Of a stretch of 64,000 nucleotides of DNA, positions 1-9,453 are shown one piece after another. The notes under the pieces were generated by a model that made no database searches, was not told where the DNA came from, and saw nothing but the letters and a program-made list of their open reading frames with translations. The DNA comes from Aeoliella mucimassa. Its GTDB lineage: Bacteria; Planctomycetota; Planctomycetia; Pirellulales; Lacipirellulaceae. Position numbers and translations under genes: made by a program. Within the stretch, counting starts at the first letter, position 1. Each line of letters starts with the position of its first letter. The stretch covers positions 5,766,001-5,830,000 of the forward strand of contig NZ_CP036278.1 in NCBI RefSeq assembly GCF_007748035.1. The letters run 5' to 3'.

Positions 1-102
1 CAGATCCCGCTCGTGCTTGGTGTACCAGGTTGCCAGCCGCCGGCGAAACGACTGTTTCCAGCGGGCGGTAAGGAATTCGAGGGAGGTCTTCGTCGCAGCC
101 AT
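1..102 (-). CDS. 5' end of an unidentified gene (partial)
   Basis: An open frame reads leftward from an ATG at 102 to the window edge, giving 34 residues that begin MAATKTSLEFLTARW. It is rich in Arg and Lys and I recognise no family. It is divergent from folD with about 150 bp between the starts. No convincing Shine-Dalgarno is seen, so it may be a chance frame. The real gene would lie mostly outside the window. Confidence 0.4.
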   Translation of the reverse strand, partial: MAATKTSLEFLTARWKQSFRRRLATWYTKHERDL

Positions 103-253
103 GCGAGAAGTGTAGAAACTGCGACTCCCGACGAATAGTACCGACAGGTCAGATTTCGCGGTCCCTCGGGCGTGCGTCGCCGCCGACCGCTCCACCTGCA
201 CCCGACCCGCCGGCAATGTTACAATCGGCCGTTTCACCAGCCCACCTTCCTTC

Positions 254-1132
254 ATGGTTGATTCTCCAATGTCCAATACGGCCAGCATCATCGACGGTAA
301 GGCGATCGCTCAGCAGATGCGGAACGAACTAGCCGAAGAGGTCGCCGAGTTCATTCAGAACAACAGCGTCACTCCCTGCCTGGCCGCAGTGCTGGTAGGC
401 GAAGACCCTGCTAGCGAGGTCTACGTTCGCAATAAACGCCGGGCGTGCGAGCATGCGAACATCGACAGCCAGCTGCACCGATTGCCGGCCGACATCACGC
501 AGGACGACCTGCTCGCGCTGGTCACCAAACTCAACAAAGACGACGCCGTGCATGGCATCCTCGTGCAGTTGCCGCTGCCCGCCGGGTTGGATGCCGACCT
601 CATCCTGCAGGCCATTTCGCCTTCGAAGGATGTCGATGCGTTTCATCCCACCAATGTGGGTCGGATGGTTCAGGGTAAACCTCGCTTTCTGCCATGCACT
701 CCGCACGGCGTCATGCAGTTGCTCGACCGCTCCGGCGTCGACACGGCCGGCAAGCACGCAGTTGTTGTTGGTCGTAGCGACATCGTCGGCAAGCCGCTCG
801 CCGTGCTGCTGGCCGCTCGTGGAGTCGACTGCACGGTCACCGTGTGCCATAGCCGCACGGCCGACCTCGGTTACCACACGCGTCAGGCCGATATCCTGAT
901 CGCTGCCATCGGCAAGCCCGAGTTCATTACCGGCGACATGATCAAGCCCGGCGCGGTCGTCATCGACGTCGGCGTCAACCGTACCGATGCTGGACTTGTC
1001 GGCGATGTCGAGTTCGCCAGCGCCAGCCAAGTCGCCGGACTCATCACTCCGGTCCCCGGCGGGGTCGGACCAATGACCATCGCCATGCTGCTGGTCAACA
1101 CACTTCGCGCGGCCCAATCGCTTGAGCAGTAA
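254..1132 (+). CDS. folD: Bifunctional methylenetetrahydrofolate dehydrogenase / methenyltetrahydrofolate cyclohydrolase
   Basis: FolD interconverts 5,10-methylene-, 5,10-methenyl- and 10-formyl-tetrahydrofolate in the cytoplasm, using NADP, and feeds purine and formyl-Met synthesis. The 292-residue product matches the usual FolD length. Visible family motifs are [19 protein letters not shown], which contains the catalytic Tyr and Lys, [10 protein letters not shown], the loop [13 protein letters not shown], the dinucleotide-binding [14 protein letters not shown], and the C-terminal signature [15 protein letters not shown]. An in-frame ATG at 269 gives [11 protein letters not shown], which begins more like typical FolD proteins than the ATG at 254; neither start has a clear RBS. 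It converges on the prepilin-like gene. Confidence 0.95.
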   Translation: MVDSPMSNTASIIDGKAIAQQMRNELAEEVAEFIQNNSVTPCLAAVLVGEDPASEVYVRNKRRACEHANIDSQLHRLPADITQDDLLALVTKLNKDDAVHGILVQLPLPAGLDADLILQAISPSKDVDAFHPTNVGRMVQGKPRFLPCTPHGVMQLLDRSGVDTAGKHAVVVGRSDIVGKPLAVLLAARGVDCTVTVCHSRTADLGYHTRQADILIAAIGKPEFITGDMIKPGAVVIDVGVNRTDAGLVGDVEFASASQVAGLITPVPGGVGPMTIAMLLVNTLRAAQSLEQ

Positions 1133-1167
1133 AGCTGTCGCCCAAACAGGCGAATGCACTCGGCTGC

Positions 1168-1482
1168 TTAGTCCAAGCGATGCGTGGTGCTATTCAGCGA
1201 GTAAGCCGAGTTGGTGACCGGATCCACAGGGATTCCGTCGGGAAAGTACTCGAGGTCGCCATCGAGCACCGTAAGATCGGCCGGCCAGTCTCCTTCGAGC
1301 ACGTAATACCGCTCGACCGCCGAGTTGATGAGCACCCGATTCTCCGCGTCGACCTTCTCTTTGGCCGTCGAGGCCGTGACCGAAATACGCGGCACAATGA
1401 TCGCCGCCAGAATGCCCAGGATGGTGACCACCACCAGGAGTTCGATCAACGAAGAACCAGACTTACCAGAGGAGCGACGCAT
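1168..1482 (-). CDS. Type II secretion / type IV pilin-like protein (GspG-type prepilin)
   Basis: The 104-residue product starts with a short basic leader and the prepilin N-methylation signature (SSLIELLVVVTILGILAA). In this family the prepilin peptidase cuts just before the hydrophobic helix. The remainder has a pseudopilin-like C-terminus with a proline-containing segment (GIPVDPVTNSAYSL) as in GspG-like proteins. The length is short for a major pseudopilin but common for planctomycete prepilin-like proteins. It stands alone, convergent with folD, so its secretion partners are elsewhere. Confidence 0.8.
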   Translation of the reverse strand: MRRSSGKSGSSLIELLVVVTILGILAAIIVPRISVTASTAKEKVDAENRVLINSAVERYYVLEGDWPADLTVLDGDLEYFPDGIPVDPVTNSAYSLNSTTHRLD

Positions 1483-1694
1483 GCTCAGACTACGAAAATC
1501 TCAAAAGGATCAGGCGCAAAAACTGGGCTCACAGCGAAACCCATAACTAAACGTACTACTTTTCCCCATCGCCTGAGGGGCGAAACCAGCCAGCCACGCC
1601 CGCCGGTTCGCCGGTACTCGGCCAGCCTGTACCGAATATACCGACAAAGACCAGTAGCCCCGGCCAGAGCGATCGGATACGATACAAGCACCCT

Positions 1695-1768
<74 letters not shown>

Positions 1769-1887
1769 TTTCGACTTCGCGATCCCTCCTTCCGATTCTC
1801 TTCAACCTTCGGAGGGCCGCCAGCAATACGCCCCCGTCGACCGACAAGCGCCTCCGCCCTCCCCTGCTCTGGCGACGCTCGCCCCCG

Positions 1888-2510
1888 AATAGATTCCCAC
1901 CGCTCCGAATAGATTCCCACGACACAGCAAATAGATTCCCAATTTACCCACCGATGGGAAAATTGAATCTGCTCGCACGCTATAAAACCAGTGGTTTTCG
2001 CACGCGAATAGATTCCCATTTCCCAAAACGCATCGAGTGGGAATCTATTTTGAGCTGGGGGTTGGAAGTTGGGAGTTGGATGTAGAAATGTCATCTTGAG
2101 GGAGCTTCCAGCGACTGAAAGATCTCCGCCTACTGCTTACAGCTTAAGGCCTACAACTTCGACAACCGCGCAGCAGCGAACGCCCACGCCGGCAACCCTT
2201 CGCCTGCGCGTCGCTAGTATTTTGACCTTTAGACAAGCATTACATCGCAATCACCTCCAATCACTAAAAAGCCAACAGCCGATAGCTGAAAGCCGACAGC
2301 TAACGACTATCTGTCCATTAGAACACTACAAGTGGCCAATTCCCAGCGAAAAGTGGAATGATCAGAAAAATCGTTTAGCCCGCAGCCGAAGGCGATGGCT
2401 AGCGATACAACGCAAGAGCGATCACAAGAATTCTCACGCAGAGACGCCGAGCCCGCAGAGGGCAAGAATACCACCGAGAGCCAGCTGAGATCGACATCTG
2501 ACCGCACCCC
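1888..2510. repeat. Mosaic intergenic repeat, copy A
   Basis: The left part carries AATAGATTCCCA four times (about 1888, 1908, 1930 and 2007) and once inverted (about 2038-2051). The block 1928-2051 matches 36204-36331 almost base for base. The right part, from GGGAGCTTCCAGCGAC at about 2100, aligns with 36496-36770, and its end (about 2335-2490) also aligns with 22893-23045. No gene is convincing between 1767 and 2725. The family is noncoding and unassigned. Confidence 0.75.
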
Positions 2511-2725
2511 TCTCAAGCATCCGGTGAAAGGGACACATCCCCAACAAAGGATTGGGTAATGGCAAGTTCCACATGCCAAAACACTACCCGACAACCATCG
2601 CTGCCGAAAATTGCCATGCCACTCCTGGCGACTCGTCGGACAAACAGGTGAATACCCCTGCGTAAAGTTGCTCGCGACAATCTTAGCTACAAGAAACACT
2701 CTGCTTTTCTTGCCGCAACATAACA

Positions 2726-3880
2726 ATGCGATCTAGGGGCCTTGGCATGGGGGATGTCGTGAATAAGTTCTTTCGTTTCTGTCTGGTTGTTGCTTGCCTG
2801 TTGTTGGTTGTGGCTGGCGGTAGCGTATTTGTCTGGTGGCTGCAGCGTCCTCCGATGGTGACCGCCCGGGCAATCATCTTAGTCCGCGGGCGTCAGCCGG
2901 ACCTTTTGGAAGAGCGGCCATTCATGCCCGTGGATAATCATGCTTACGACAGTTATCGAGACTCAACAGTCGCGATGATAAAAAGTCCAATAGTGCTCAA
3001 TACTGCGATCACCGATAAGCTGGTTGCCGAGACTTTTCTGCGAGATGTGAAGAAACCCAACAAATGGTTGCGTGATCACCTGCAAGTCAAGTTCGAAGGC
3101 AACACGGAAATACTGCATGTCAGCCTAACCGAGACCAAAGACCACCAGCAGGACTTGGTGCGAATTGTTGATGCCATCTGTGCAGAAACACTTGCGGTGT
3201 CTGGTCAATGGGAACGTGCAGAAAGCGAGGAAGCGTACAGCATTCTAAAGGCAGAGAGGAATCGGCTCCGCGGAAGAATTGGTGAACTGACGGACGCCTA
3301 TCGGAAACTCCAAGTAGAACCGGGCGTTGATGATAAACGAGCGAGTGAAGTTCACACTCAGATCCTATTGATGCGACTCTCGATAAAACTAAACGATTTG
3401 AATGTGTGTGAGAATGAGGTCCGGAGCGCCCAGATAGACTATAGCAACTGGAAGCTTCGCGCTGACAATGCTGTTTTGAGAATCCAAGCCATCGACAAAC
3501 GAGTGTCCGCCGATCCTGAAGTGTTAAGGATGAAAGCCGACATCGAGACCTTGCAAGCGAAGCTTGTGAATGGTGATCCGCAGTCGGAAGAAGCGGAGGA
3601 CAGTCGCACGAAGGACATTCAAGCCGAGCTGGCCGACAAGAAAGAACAACTCACACAGAAACAGACAGAACTCAGCGAGCAGGTCGCTAAACGGTTGGAC
3701 TTGGAGAAGGAACTTACAACGGAAGCTTATAAGAGGAAGTGTGTGATGCTCACCACGCAAATAAAGTTCCTCAAAGAAGGTTTCGACTCGGTAAGCGATG
3801 GCGGAGAAGTTGTTCACGAGATGGGCATCGATGAATTGGAGCAGAATCTCATAAAGTGTAGATATCAAAACTTAATCTGA
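2726..3880 (+). CDS. Wzz-like polysaccharide chain-length determinant, 5' part, interrupted by an IS481-type element
   Basis: The product has an N-terminal membrane segment (about residues 13-38, FFRFCLVVACLLLVVAGGSV) followed by a periplasmic domain and long coiled coil (about 150-345), as in Wzz/GumC-like proteins of exopolysaccharide export. Native coding stops at 3856 (codon 377). Codons after that come from the IS end and soon hit a stop. The missing 3' end is at 5093-5254. Joining the parts after removing the IS and one 7-bp duplication keeps the frame and gives about 430 residues. As it stands the protein is truncated and lacks its C-terminal segment. Confidence 0.75.
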   Translation: MRSRGLGMGDVVNKFFRFCLVVACLLLVVAGGSVFVWWLQRPPMVTARAIILVRGRQPDLLEERPFMPVDNHAYDSYRDSTVAMIKSPIVLNTAITDKLVAETFLRDVKKPNKWLRDHLQVKFEGNTEILHVSLTETKDHQQDLVRIVDAICAETLAVSGQWERAESEEAYSILKAERNRLRGRIGELTDAYRKLQVEPGVDDKRASEVHTQILLMRLSIKLNDLNVCENEVRSAQIDYSNWKLRADNAVLRIQAIDKRVSADPEVLRMKADIETLQAKLVNGDPQSEEAEDSRTKDIQAELADKKEQLTQKQTELSEQVAKRLDLEKELTTEAYKRKCVMLTTQIKFLKEGFDSVSDGGEVVHEMGIDELEQNLIKCRYQNLI

Positions 3881-5085
3881 CACTAACCAAGGTTTGAGGT
3901 TAGAGTACCGGCTGCAATCATTGCTTGAACGAGCGCAGCGAGTGATAGCAGTGATTGCAGCCGGCGGCCGCCTCATTTCCCCCAAGGAGTGTCCGAGATG
4001 AGTAACGATCAGAAAATCATCAAGAACAAGCTGGGCCTGCTGAAACTCGCTGAGCGGCTGGGCAACGTCTCCGAAGCGTGTAAAGTGTTTGGCTACTCGC
4101 GAGATAGCTTCTATCGCTTCAAAGAGTTGTACGACAACGGCGGTGAGGAGGCCCTCAAGGAGATCTCGCGGAAGAAGCCCGTCGTCAAGAATCGTGTGGC
4201 CGCGGAGGTCGAAGAAGCGGTGGTCGAAATGGCCTTCGAACAACCGGCCTATGGCCAGGTCCGTGTGAGCAACGAACTGAAGAAACGGGGCATCCTGATC
4301 TCGTCAGGTGGTGTCCGTAGCGTCTGGTTGCGGCATGAGCTGGAGACGTTCAAGAAGCGGCTGAAGGCTCTGGAGGCCAAAGTGGCTCAAGATGGTATTA
4401 TCCTTACCGAATCCCAGGTCGTGGCCCTGGAGAAAGCGAAGCTGGAGAAGGAAGCTCATGGTGAAATCGAAACCGAGCATCCCGGTTACCTGGTGGCGCA
4501 GGACACGTTCTACGTCGGCACCATCAAGGGCGTCGGGCGAATCTATCAGCAGACGGTGATCGACACCTACTCGCGAGTTGCGTTTGCCAAGCTGTACGAT
4601 CGCAAGAATGCGTTGGTCGCGGCCGATATGTTAAACGATCAGGTGATTCCATTCTTCGAAGCAGAGGACGTGCCGGTACTGCGCATGCTCACCGATCGTG
4701 GCACCGAGTACTGTGGCAGCCGTGAACATCACGAGTACCAACTGTACCTGGCGATCGAGAACATCGATCACTCGAAGACCAGGGCCAAGCGGCCACAATC
4801 CAACGGCATCTGTGAACGATTCCACAAAACCATGCTGCAGGAGTTTTACCAGGTCGCATTCCGCAAGAAGATGTTCAGCTCGATCGAGGAGCTGCAAACA
4901 GATCTTGACCAGTGGATGAAGAGCTATAACCACGAGCGACCGCACAGCGGTCGCTACTGTTACGGCAAAACGCCAATGGAAACCTTCGAAGATGCCAAAT
5001 CGATCGTCAACGAAAAGCGACTGGACAAGAACTTGCAACTGGTCGCTAACTAGATTGTCTGTCAGATTAAGTGTTGGTTACTACA
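3857..5085 (+). mobile_element. IS481-type insertion sequence, 1,229 bp, complete with target duplication
   Basis: The ends are imperfect inverted repeats beginning TGTAG and sharing ACTTAATCTGACA. The left end starts TGTAGATATCAAAAC and the right end, read inward, TGTAGTAACCAACAC. Flanking bases are a perfect 7-bp direct repeat, CATAAAG, at 3850-3856 and 5086-5092. One transposase gene fills the element. The intact ends, intact transposase and perfect duplication suggest a fairly recent insertion. Confidence 0.9.
3998..5053 (+). CDS. IS481 family transposase
   Basis: The 351-residue DDE transposase has an N-terminal helix-turn-helix (RLGNVSEACKVFGYSRDSFYRF) and an rve integrase core. The likely catalytic residues are Asp in VAQDTFYVG, Asp in LTDRGTEYCG and Glu in SNGICERFHKTM. 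AAGGAG at 3984-3989 sits 8 bp before the ATG at 3998, so I prefer that start to the upstream GTG at 3989, which overlaps the RBS. It catalyses transposition of its own element. Confidence 0.92.
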   Translation: MSNDQKIIKNKLGLLKLAERLGNVSEACKVFGYSRDSFYRFKELYDNGGEEALKEISRKKPVVKNRVAAEVEEAVVEMAFEQPAYGQVRVSNELKKRGILISSGGVRSVWLRHELETFKKRLKALEAKVAQDGIILTESQVVALEKAKLEKEAHGEIETEHPGYLVAQDTFYVGTIKGVGRIYQQTVIDTYSRVAFAKLYDRKNALVAADMLNDQVIPFFEAEDVPVLRMLTDRGTEYCGSREHHEYQLYLAIENIDHSKTRAKRPQSNGICERFHKTMLQEFYQVAFRKKMFSSIEELQTDLDQWMKSYNHERPHSGRYCYGKTPMETFEDAKSIVNEKRLDKNLQLVAN

Positions 5086-5254
5086 CATAAAGCCACCTCA
5101 GCCATCCCTCGAACTCACCACACTGAAGGCAGAACTTGACCGATTAGCAGAGCTTGAAGACACCCTCTCCCGCAACCTTCTGCGGCGGGAAATCAACTTC
5201 CGGGCGGGGGCCCGGATTCGTTTAATGGATTCCGCTCAGATCATTGAGGAGTAA
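5086..5254 (+). pseudogene. Detached 3' end of the Wzz-like gene
   Basis: Reading from the right-hand CATAAAG copy, the frame gives KPPQPSLELTTLKAELDRLA, continues through a coiled-coil segment (EDTLSRNLLRREINFRAGAR) and ends at TAA 5252-5254. It is in phase with the interrupted upstream gene: codon AAG at 3854-3856 joins CCA at 5093. It has no start codon or RBS of its own and is probably not expressed as protein. Confidence 0.8.
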
Positions 5255-5799
5255 AGGCCTCTGAAGAACGACTCGGTGGTGATCTCTCCTTGCGATTCGA
5301 CGAACACCACTGGCGGATGTTGACAAGCGATGGCCAACACGATGATTCACTCCAACACCTGGCGGACTGACGAGTCCGTTCTTGTCGATTGGCTCATCGG
5401 CGACATGTTCTTCATGGTTTCGCCGACCTGCAAGTCGTTTGCCACTTCTACTGCCATGAGATACATGGCTTATCAACGCAGCGCTAACTGAAGGTTGTTG
5501 TGCGCTGTGGGTCAATGTGTATGTATTAAATATGTGAACCGGGAAGTGAGCCCACCCGATCATAGCGAGTAGCTGTTTTCATCGAGTGTTTAGCAGGCAT
5601 GGAGTTGTCCACGCGTTTTCAAAGCGAAGGTCACCTCGCACATCTCTGTTAGTGTCAAAAGAAGTTTTGATTAAGTTTATGTGAAGCTAGTTGTCCAATT
5701 TCTCACAAGGCTTATTCTGACCTCCACGATTGCTTTTTGATAAGCCGACGACCTGCATCAACATTGCGACACGTCATCATCTTTGGAGGGAACTGAGTA
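5255..5799. other. Intergenic stretch without a recognised gene
   Basis: No frame here has family-like features or a good start. A 113-codon minus-strand frame (5222-5563) has unlikely composition. The segment probably holds the promoter of the PEP-CTERM cluster; GGAGGGAACTGAGTA just upstream of 5800 is a plausible RBS region for that gene. Confidence 0.5.
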
Positions 5800-7860
5800 A
5801 TGAAGGTCTTGCACCTGGGAAAAACCATTGCGCGCAAACTGGGGTTCAGCACCAGGTTTGCTTCCGGTGTTGCCTCGGCAGCCATCTTGGCGGTTGGCAT
5901 CCTGTTTGCCGGAACCGCGGACGCACAAGTCTTGTTTACCGAGGACTTTGAGTCCTGGACACTCGAAGACTCTGGTTTCCGCCAAAGCCTTCCTTACGAC
6001 CCGGCAGCCGTCTGGACCAATACCGCACCTGCTGGATGGACGATCGATAACGCGCCGGAAGGGTTTACCCCTACTCCCGATGGCGGCGTGACCGAATGGC
6101 GTGGCTGGGGCTTCGCCGACATTAACTGGTGGGACAACGTCTCGGGGCAGCTGCGCGGCGACTTCACCAACTCCAGCAGCTACGCGATGATCGGCGATGG
6201 CGACGAGTGGACCGACCTGCCCGGCGGCGGAACCATGAACACCAAGATCACCACTAGTCCGATCAATATCGGTGGCTACTCGGGCGATTTGGTACTGAAC
6301 TTCGACTCCAGCTGGCGTCCCTACGCCTCGCAAACCGGTACCATCGAAGTGAGCTACGACAATGGCTCGAGCTGGGACGAAATCCTGCTGTTCGACAGCA
6401 CCAGCAAGCCAAACGACGCCATTAATGAGAACCTGGAGATCTCGCTCGGCGCGGTAGGTGGTGAGACTAGCATGCAGCTTCGTTTTGGCTACTTGAACGC
6501 TGGGAACGACTGGTGGTGGGCGGTCGATAATCTTGATGTGCAAGACTCTACTGGCTCGCTGTGGAGCGAAGACTTCGAGGGACTTCCCTACGGTGACAGC
6601 GTCGATGAGGTGAATCCCGGCTATACCGAGAACACGGATGTGATTGCCACCACTGGCCAAAATGGCTGGGTAATCGATAACTCGCAAAACACTTATACGG
6701 CTAACTCGGCCAATCGCGAAGACTTCGATAGCTGGGTGATTATCGACAAAGACTATTGGAACGTCGTCCCCGACGCTGGTCAGAATCGCGACACGCAGTT
6801 TACCGCTGCAAACAACGATCACATCGCCGTGGCCGATGGCGACGTTAGCGAGCAAGGAGTACTCAACACGCTGCTGGTGACTCCCTCGATTCCCCTTACA
6901 TCGACTCCCGCCATCACGCTGAGCCTCGACGAAAGCTGGCGCCCCGAAGGCAGCAGCACCGCGGTGATCGAAGTAAGCTACGATGGCGGCAACTCTTGGG
7001 CGCAGGTCTCCTCTCGTGTGGGCGACGAAACCGCGACTTACGATCCCGAAATCTCGGAGACTCGTTCGGCGTTCTCGCTTGTGGTGCCTGGTGGTGCAAC
7101 CGAGGCGATGTTCCGCTTTGGCTACATGAACTCCAGTAACAACTGGTGGTGGGCCATCGATAACATCGAGGTCAGCGCGGTCGCAACCAATTTGACTTTG
7201 CAGGTCGACAGCGACGGAACGGCCACCTTCTCCAACTTCACCCCCGATGATGCGGTGGTGGTTGGCTACAGCATTAGCTCCGAGTCGGGCGCGTTGCGTG
7301 GCGATCAGCTCAATGCCTTGTCCGACAAGACCGGCTACGAAGACTGGGTGCAACTCTCCGACGACGAAGAAGCCTACCTGCTAGGCGAAGGCTTGCTGCT
7401 CGGTGGCACCGATGTGCTCGGTGGAGTCGGAGGGTTCTCCGAATCGCTCGGGGACATTTGGATCGCTGGCCCTTACGCCGACTTGAAGCTGGAGGTCTTG
7501 CTGTCGGATGGCAGCATCTTGAATGCCGATGTGCTTTTCGACAACACCTACAAGTTCGGCGACTTCAACCTCGATGGCGTCGTGGACGAAGGAGACTGGC
7601 CAACCCTGCGTGACAATCAACGTGGCAGCTTCGCTGGGATGTCGCAAGCCGAATCGTATGTGTTCGGCGACATGGACGGCGACGGCGACAACGACTTCCA
7701 GGACTTCAGCCTCTTCAAGCAGGCGTTTGATAGCGATCAAGGGGCCGGCGCCTTTGCTGCATTCCTCAGCGATCAGGCGAATGTTCCCGAACCAAGCTCC
7801 GTGCTCCTCGTTACCGCATTCGCCGGCGTTGGCATCCTAGGCCTTCGCCGCCGCAAGTAG
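5800..7860 (+). CDS. PEP-CTERM sorted envelope protein with duplicated jelly-roll-like domain and dockerin repeats
   Basis: The 686-residue exported protein has a long basic N-region and hydrophobic signal core ending near ADAQ (residue about 43). Two homologous segments follow (about 45-250 and 255-460), each opening with EDFE and ending in a WWWAxDN motif, consistent with carbohydrate-binding or MAM-like beta-sandwiches. EF-hand/dockerin-like loops follow (FNLDGVVDEGDW, MDGDGDNDFQDF). The C-terminus is a PEP-CTERM signal: VPEP, a hydrophobic helix and RRRK. In this family exosortase removes the tail during export. It is the first of four same-strand envelope genes. The ligand cannot be inferred. 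Confidence 0.85.
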   Translation: MKVLHLGKTIARKLGFSTRFASGVASAAILAVGILFAGTADAQVLFTEDFESWTLEDSGFRQSLPYDPAAVWTNTAPAGWTIDNAPEGFTPTPDGGVTEWRGWGFADINWWDNVSGQLRGDFTNSSSYAMIGDGDEWTDLPGGGTMNTKITTSPINIGGYSGDLVLNFDSSWRPYASQTGTIEVSYDNGSSWDEILLFDSTSKPNDAINENLEISLGAVGGETSMQLRFGYLNAGNDWWWAVDNLDVQDSTGSLWSEDFEGLPYGDSVDEVNPGYTENTDVIATTGQNGWVIDNSQNTYTANSANREDFDSWVIIDKDYWNVVPDAGQNRDTQFTAANNDHIAVADGDVSEQGVLNTLLVTPSIPLTSTPAITLSLDESWRPEGSSTAVIEVSYDGGNSWAQVSSRVGDETATYDPEISETRSAFSLVVPGGATEAMFRFGYMNSSNNWWWAIDNIEVSAVATNLTLQVDSDGTATFSNFTPDDAVVVGYSISSESGALRGDQLNALSDKTGYEDWVQLSDDEEAYLLGEGLLLGGTDVLGGVGGFSESLGDIWIAGPYADLKLEVLLSDGSILNADVLFDNTYKFGDFNLDGVVDEGDWPTLRDNQRGSFAGMSQAESYVFGDMDGDGDNDFQDFSLFKQAFDSDQGAGAFAAFLSDQANVPEPSSVLLVTAFAGVGILGLRRRK

Positions 7861-7882
7861 TCGCAACCCATAACAACACGAG

Positions 7883-7905
7883 GGTTCCGTGCACCCCGCG
7901 GAACC
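7883..7905 (+). terminator. Intergenic hairpin after the first PEP-CTERM gene
   Basis: GGTTCCG (7883-7889) pairs with CGGAACC (7899-7905) around a 9-nt loop. No T-run follows, so it may be an RNA-processing or partial termination site rather than a full terminator. Similar hairpins follow the next genes of the cluster. Confidence 0.45.
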
Positions 7906-7951
7906 AACTCCAACACCTACGAATACAAACACTCTCAGGAGTTCATGCACC

Positions 7952-9382
7952 ATGAAGATTCGCAATCTCGCGGCCGGCGTGGCTCGGCAACTTGGTCGGG
8001 CTGTGACTTCGACCGTTGCGACCACCGGAGCGGCAATTCTGGCGGGCGGCATCCTGTTCAGCGGCCAGGCAGATGGCCAGATTCTCGTTAACCAGAACTT
8101 TGAAGACCTAACCCTCACCGCGGGTGATCCCAGCTACACCAATGTGATCCCTGGCTGGACTCGCGACAACAGCGGCATGTCGGCCCCCAGCACCAACTTG
8201 GCCTACGATGGCGGTACTGCCATGAATCGGTTCGAGTGGGAGTCGCAACAAGGCAACCAACTTGGGCGGAACGACACCGGATTCCTGCAAGGCAATAATG
8301 CCTTGATCTTCGATGGCGACGCCTGGGACGATTTTGCCGATGGCGATCAACTGGGTTTCAACTCCTACTGGTCGACCACGGTCGATGTGTCGAGCGTTCC
8401 AGCCGGTGCACTCGCGGTCGACTTCTCCTACGAGTTCGCTTCGTATGAATCGCAACAAGGTCTCGTGCAAGTCTCCTTCGACGGAGGAACCAACTACCAG
8501 ACCATCCTCGATCTTGATTCGGAGGTTACTGGCGACAACATCTTGTCGGGTGCCAAGGTGACTTACGTCGAAGGTTCCGACTTCACCAACCGCACTTCGA
8601 ACAACATGACCCTTCGCATCGGCATGATCGATGCCGACAACGACTGGTGGTTTGCGGTCGATAACGTGCTGGTCGGCGAAGTGAACGAAGTCGCCGGCTA
8701 CTACACGCTCAGCCTGCAGGTCTCCGACTCGGGCGAGATGGCCATCGTCAACACGTCGCAAGATACGGTCTACTTCGATTATTACGAAATCACCAGCGAG
8801 GCCGGATCGCTCGACTTGGCCAACTGGACCAGCCTGCAAGAGTCGGGCCTCGCTGGCACTGGCGGCAATGGCACTGGCAACGGCTGGGAAGAAGGTGGCA
8901 ACCTGAGCGACTCCGCTCTGAGTGAGCTTTTCCTGCAAGGAGCAACCTCGCTCGCGCCCGGAGAGAGTCTTAGCCTGGGGGCTGCCTATGACGGTCCGAC
9001 CGAAGACCTGGAGTTCACCTTCGGTCGTTACGGACAGATCGAACTGGTTACTCCCGATGGCGACTACAACGACGACGGAGTGGTCGACATGCAGGACTAC
9101 GATGCCTGGAAGTCGGCGTTCGGCACCAGCGATGCTGCCACCGATGGCAACGGCGACGGCACCGTGAACCTGGCCGACTACACCATTTGGCGCGACAACC
9201 TGGGAGCCGAAGGGGGCATGAGCCCCGTGGGTTACAGCACGCTCTCCGATGGTTTTGTTCATTACCTGCCTTCTGGGGTTTCCGCAGTGAGTGCAACGAA
9301 TGTGCCTGAACCGGGTACGAGTGTTCTGCTCATCGGCCTGGCAACCCTCGCAGGTGGCACTGTCGTCCGACGTCGTTTTTAG
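7952..9382 (+). CDS. PEP-CTERM protein with jelly-roll-like domain and dockerin repeats
   Basis: The 476-residue product is a paralogue of the preceding protein: a similar signal region (AILAGGILFSGQADGQILV), one beta-sandwich with the same end motif (NDWWFAVDN), a dockerin-type pair of EF-hand loops (DGDYNDDGVVDMQDYDAW and DGNGDGTVNLADYTIW), and a C-terminal VPEPG, hydrophobic helix and VVRRRF. I chose ATG 7952, preceded by AGGAG at 7937-7941, over an in-frame start at 7889 that lies inside the upstream hairpin. It is probably secreted and exosortase-processed. Confidence 0.85.
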   Translation: MKIRNLAAGVARQLGRAVTSTVATTGAAILAGGILFSGQADGQILVNQNFEDLTLTAGDPSYTNVIPGWTRDNSGMSAPSTNLAYDGGTAMNRFEWESQQGNQLGRNDTGFLQGNNALIFDGDAWDDFADGDQLGFNSYWSTTVDVSSVPAGALAVDFSYEFASYESQQGLVQVSFDGGTNYQTILDLDSEVTGDNILSGAKVTYVEGSDFTNRTSNNMTLRIGMIDADNDWWFAVDNVLVGEVNEVAGYYTLSLQVSDSGEMAIVNTSQDTVYFDYYEITSEAGSLDLANWTSLQESGLAGTGGNGTGNGWEEGGNLSDSALSELFLQGATSLAPGESLSLGAAYDGPTEDLEFTFGRYGQIELVTPDGDYNDDGVVDMQDYDAWKSAFGTSDAATDGNGDGTVNLADYTIWRDNLGAEGGMSPVGYSTLSDGFVHYLPSGVSAVSATNVPEPGTSVLLIGLATLAGGTVVRRRF

Positions 9383-9417
9383 GATCATCCACTCAAGAGC
9401 TAATACAACGATTCCAC

Positions 9418-9433
9418 ACGGCTTACGAGCCGT
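9418..9433 (+). terminator. Intergenic hairpin after the second PEP-CTERM gene
   Basis: ACGGCT (9418-9423) and AGCCGT (9428-9433) enclose the tetraloop TACG. It lies 21 bp before the ATG of the next gene, so its base pairing could also affect translation. There is no T-run. Confidence 0.4.
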
Positions 9434-9453
9434 TGATATAAGGAGCTTCCTCG

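Noticed and set aside
5371-5400. CTGACGAGTCC, resembling the conserved core of a hammerhead ribozyme
   Set aside because: The required GAAA on the far side of stem II is not present and the flanking stems do not form.
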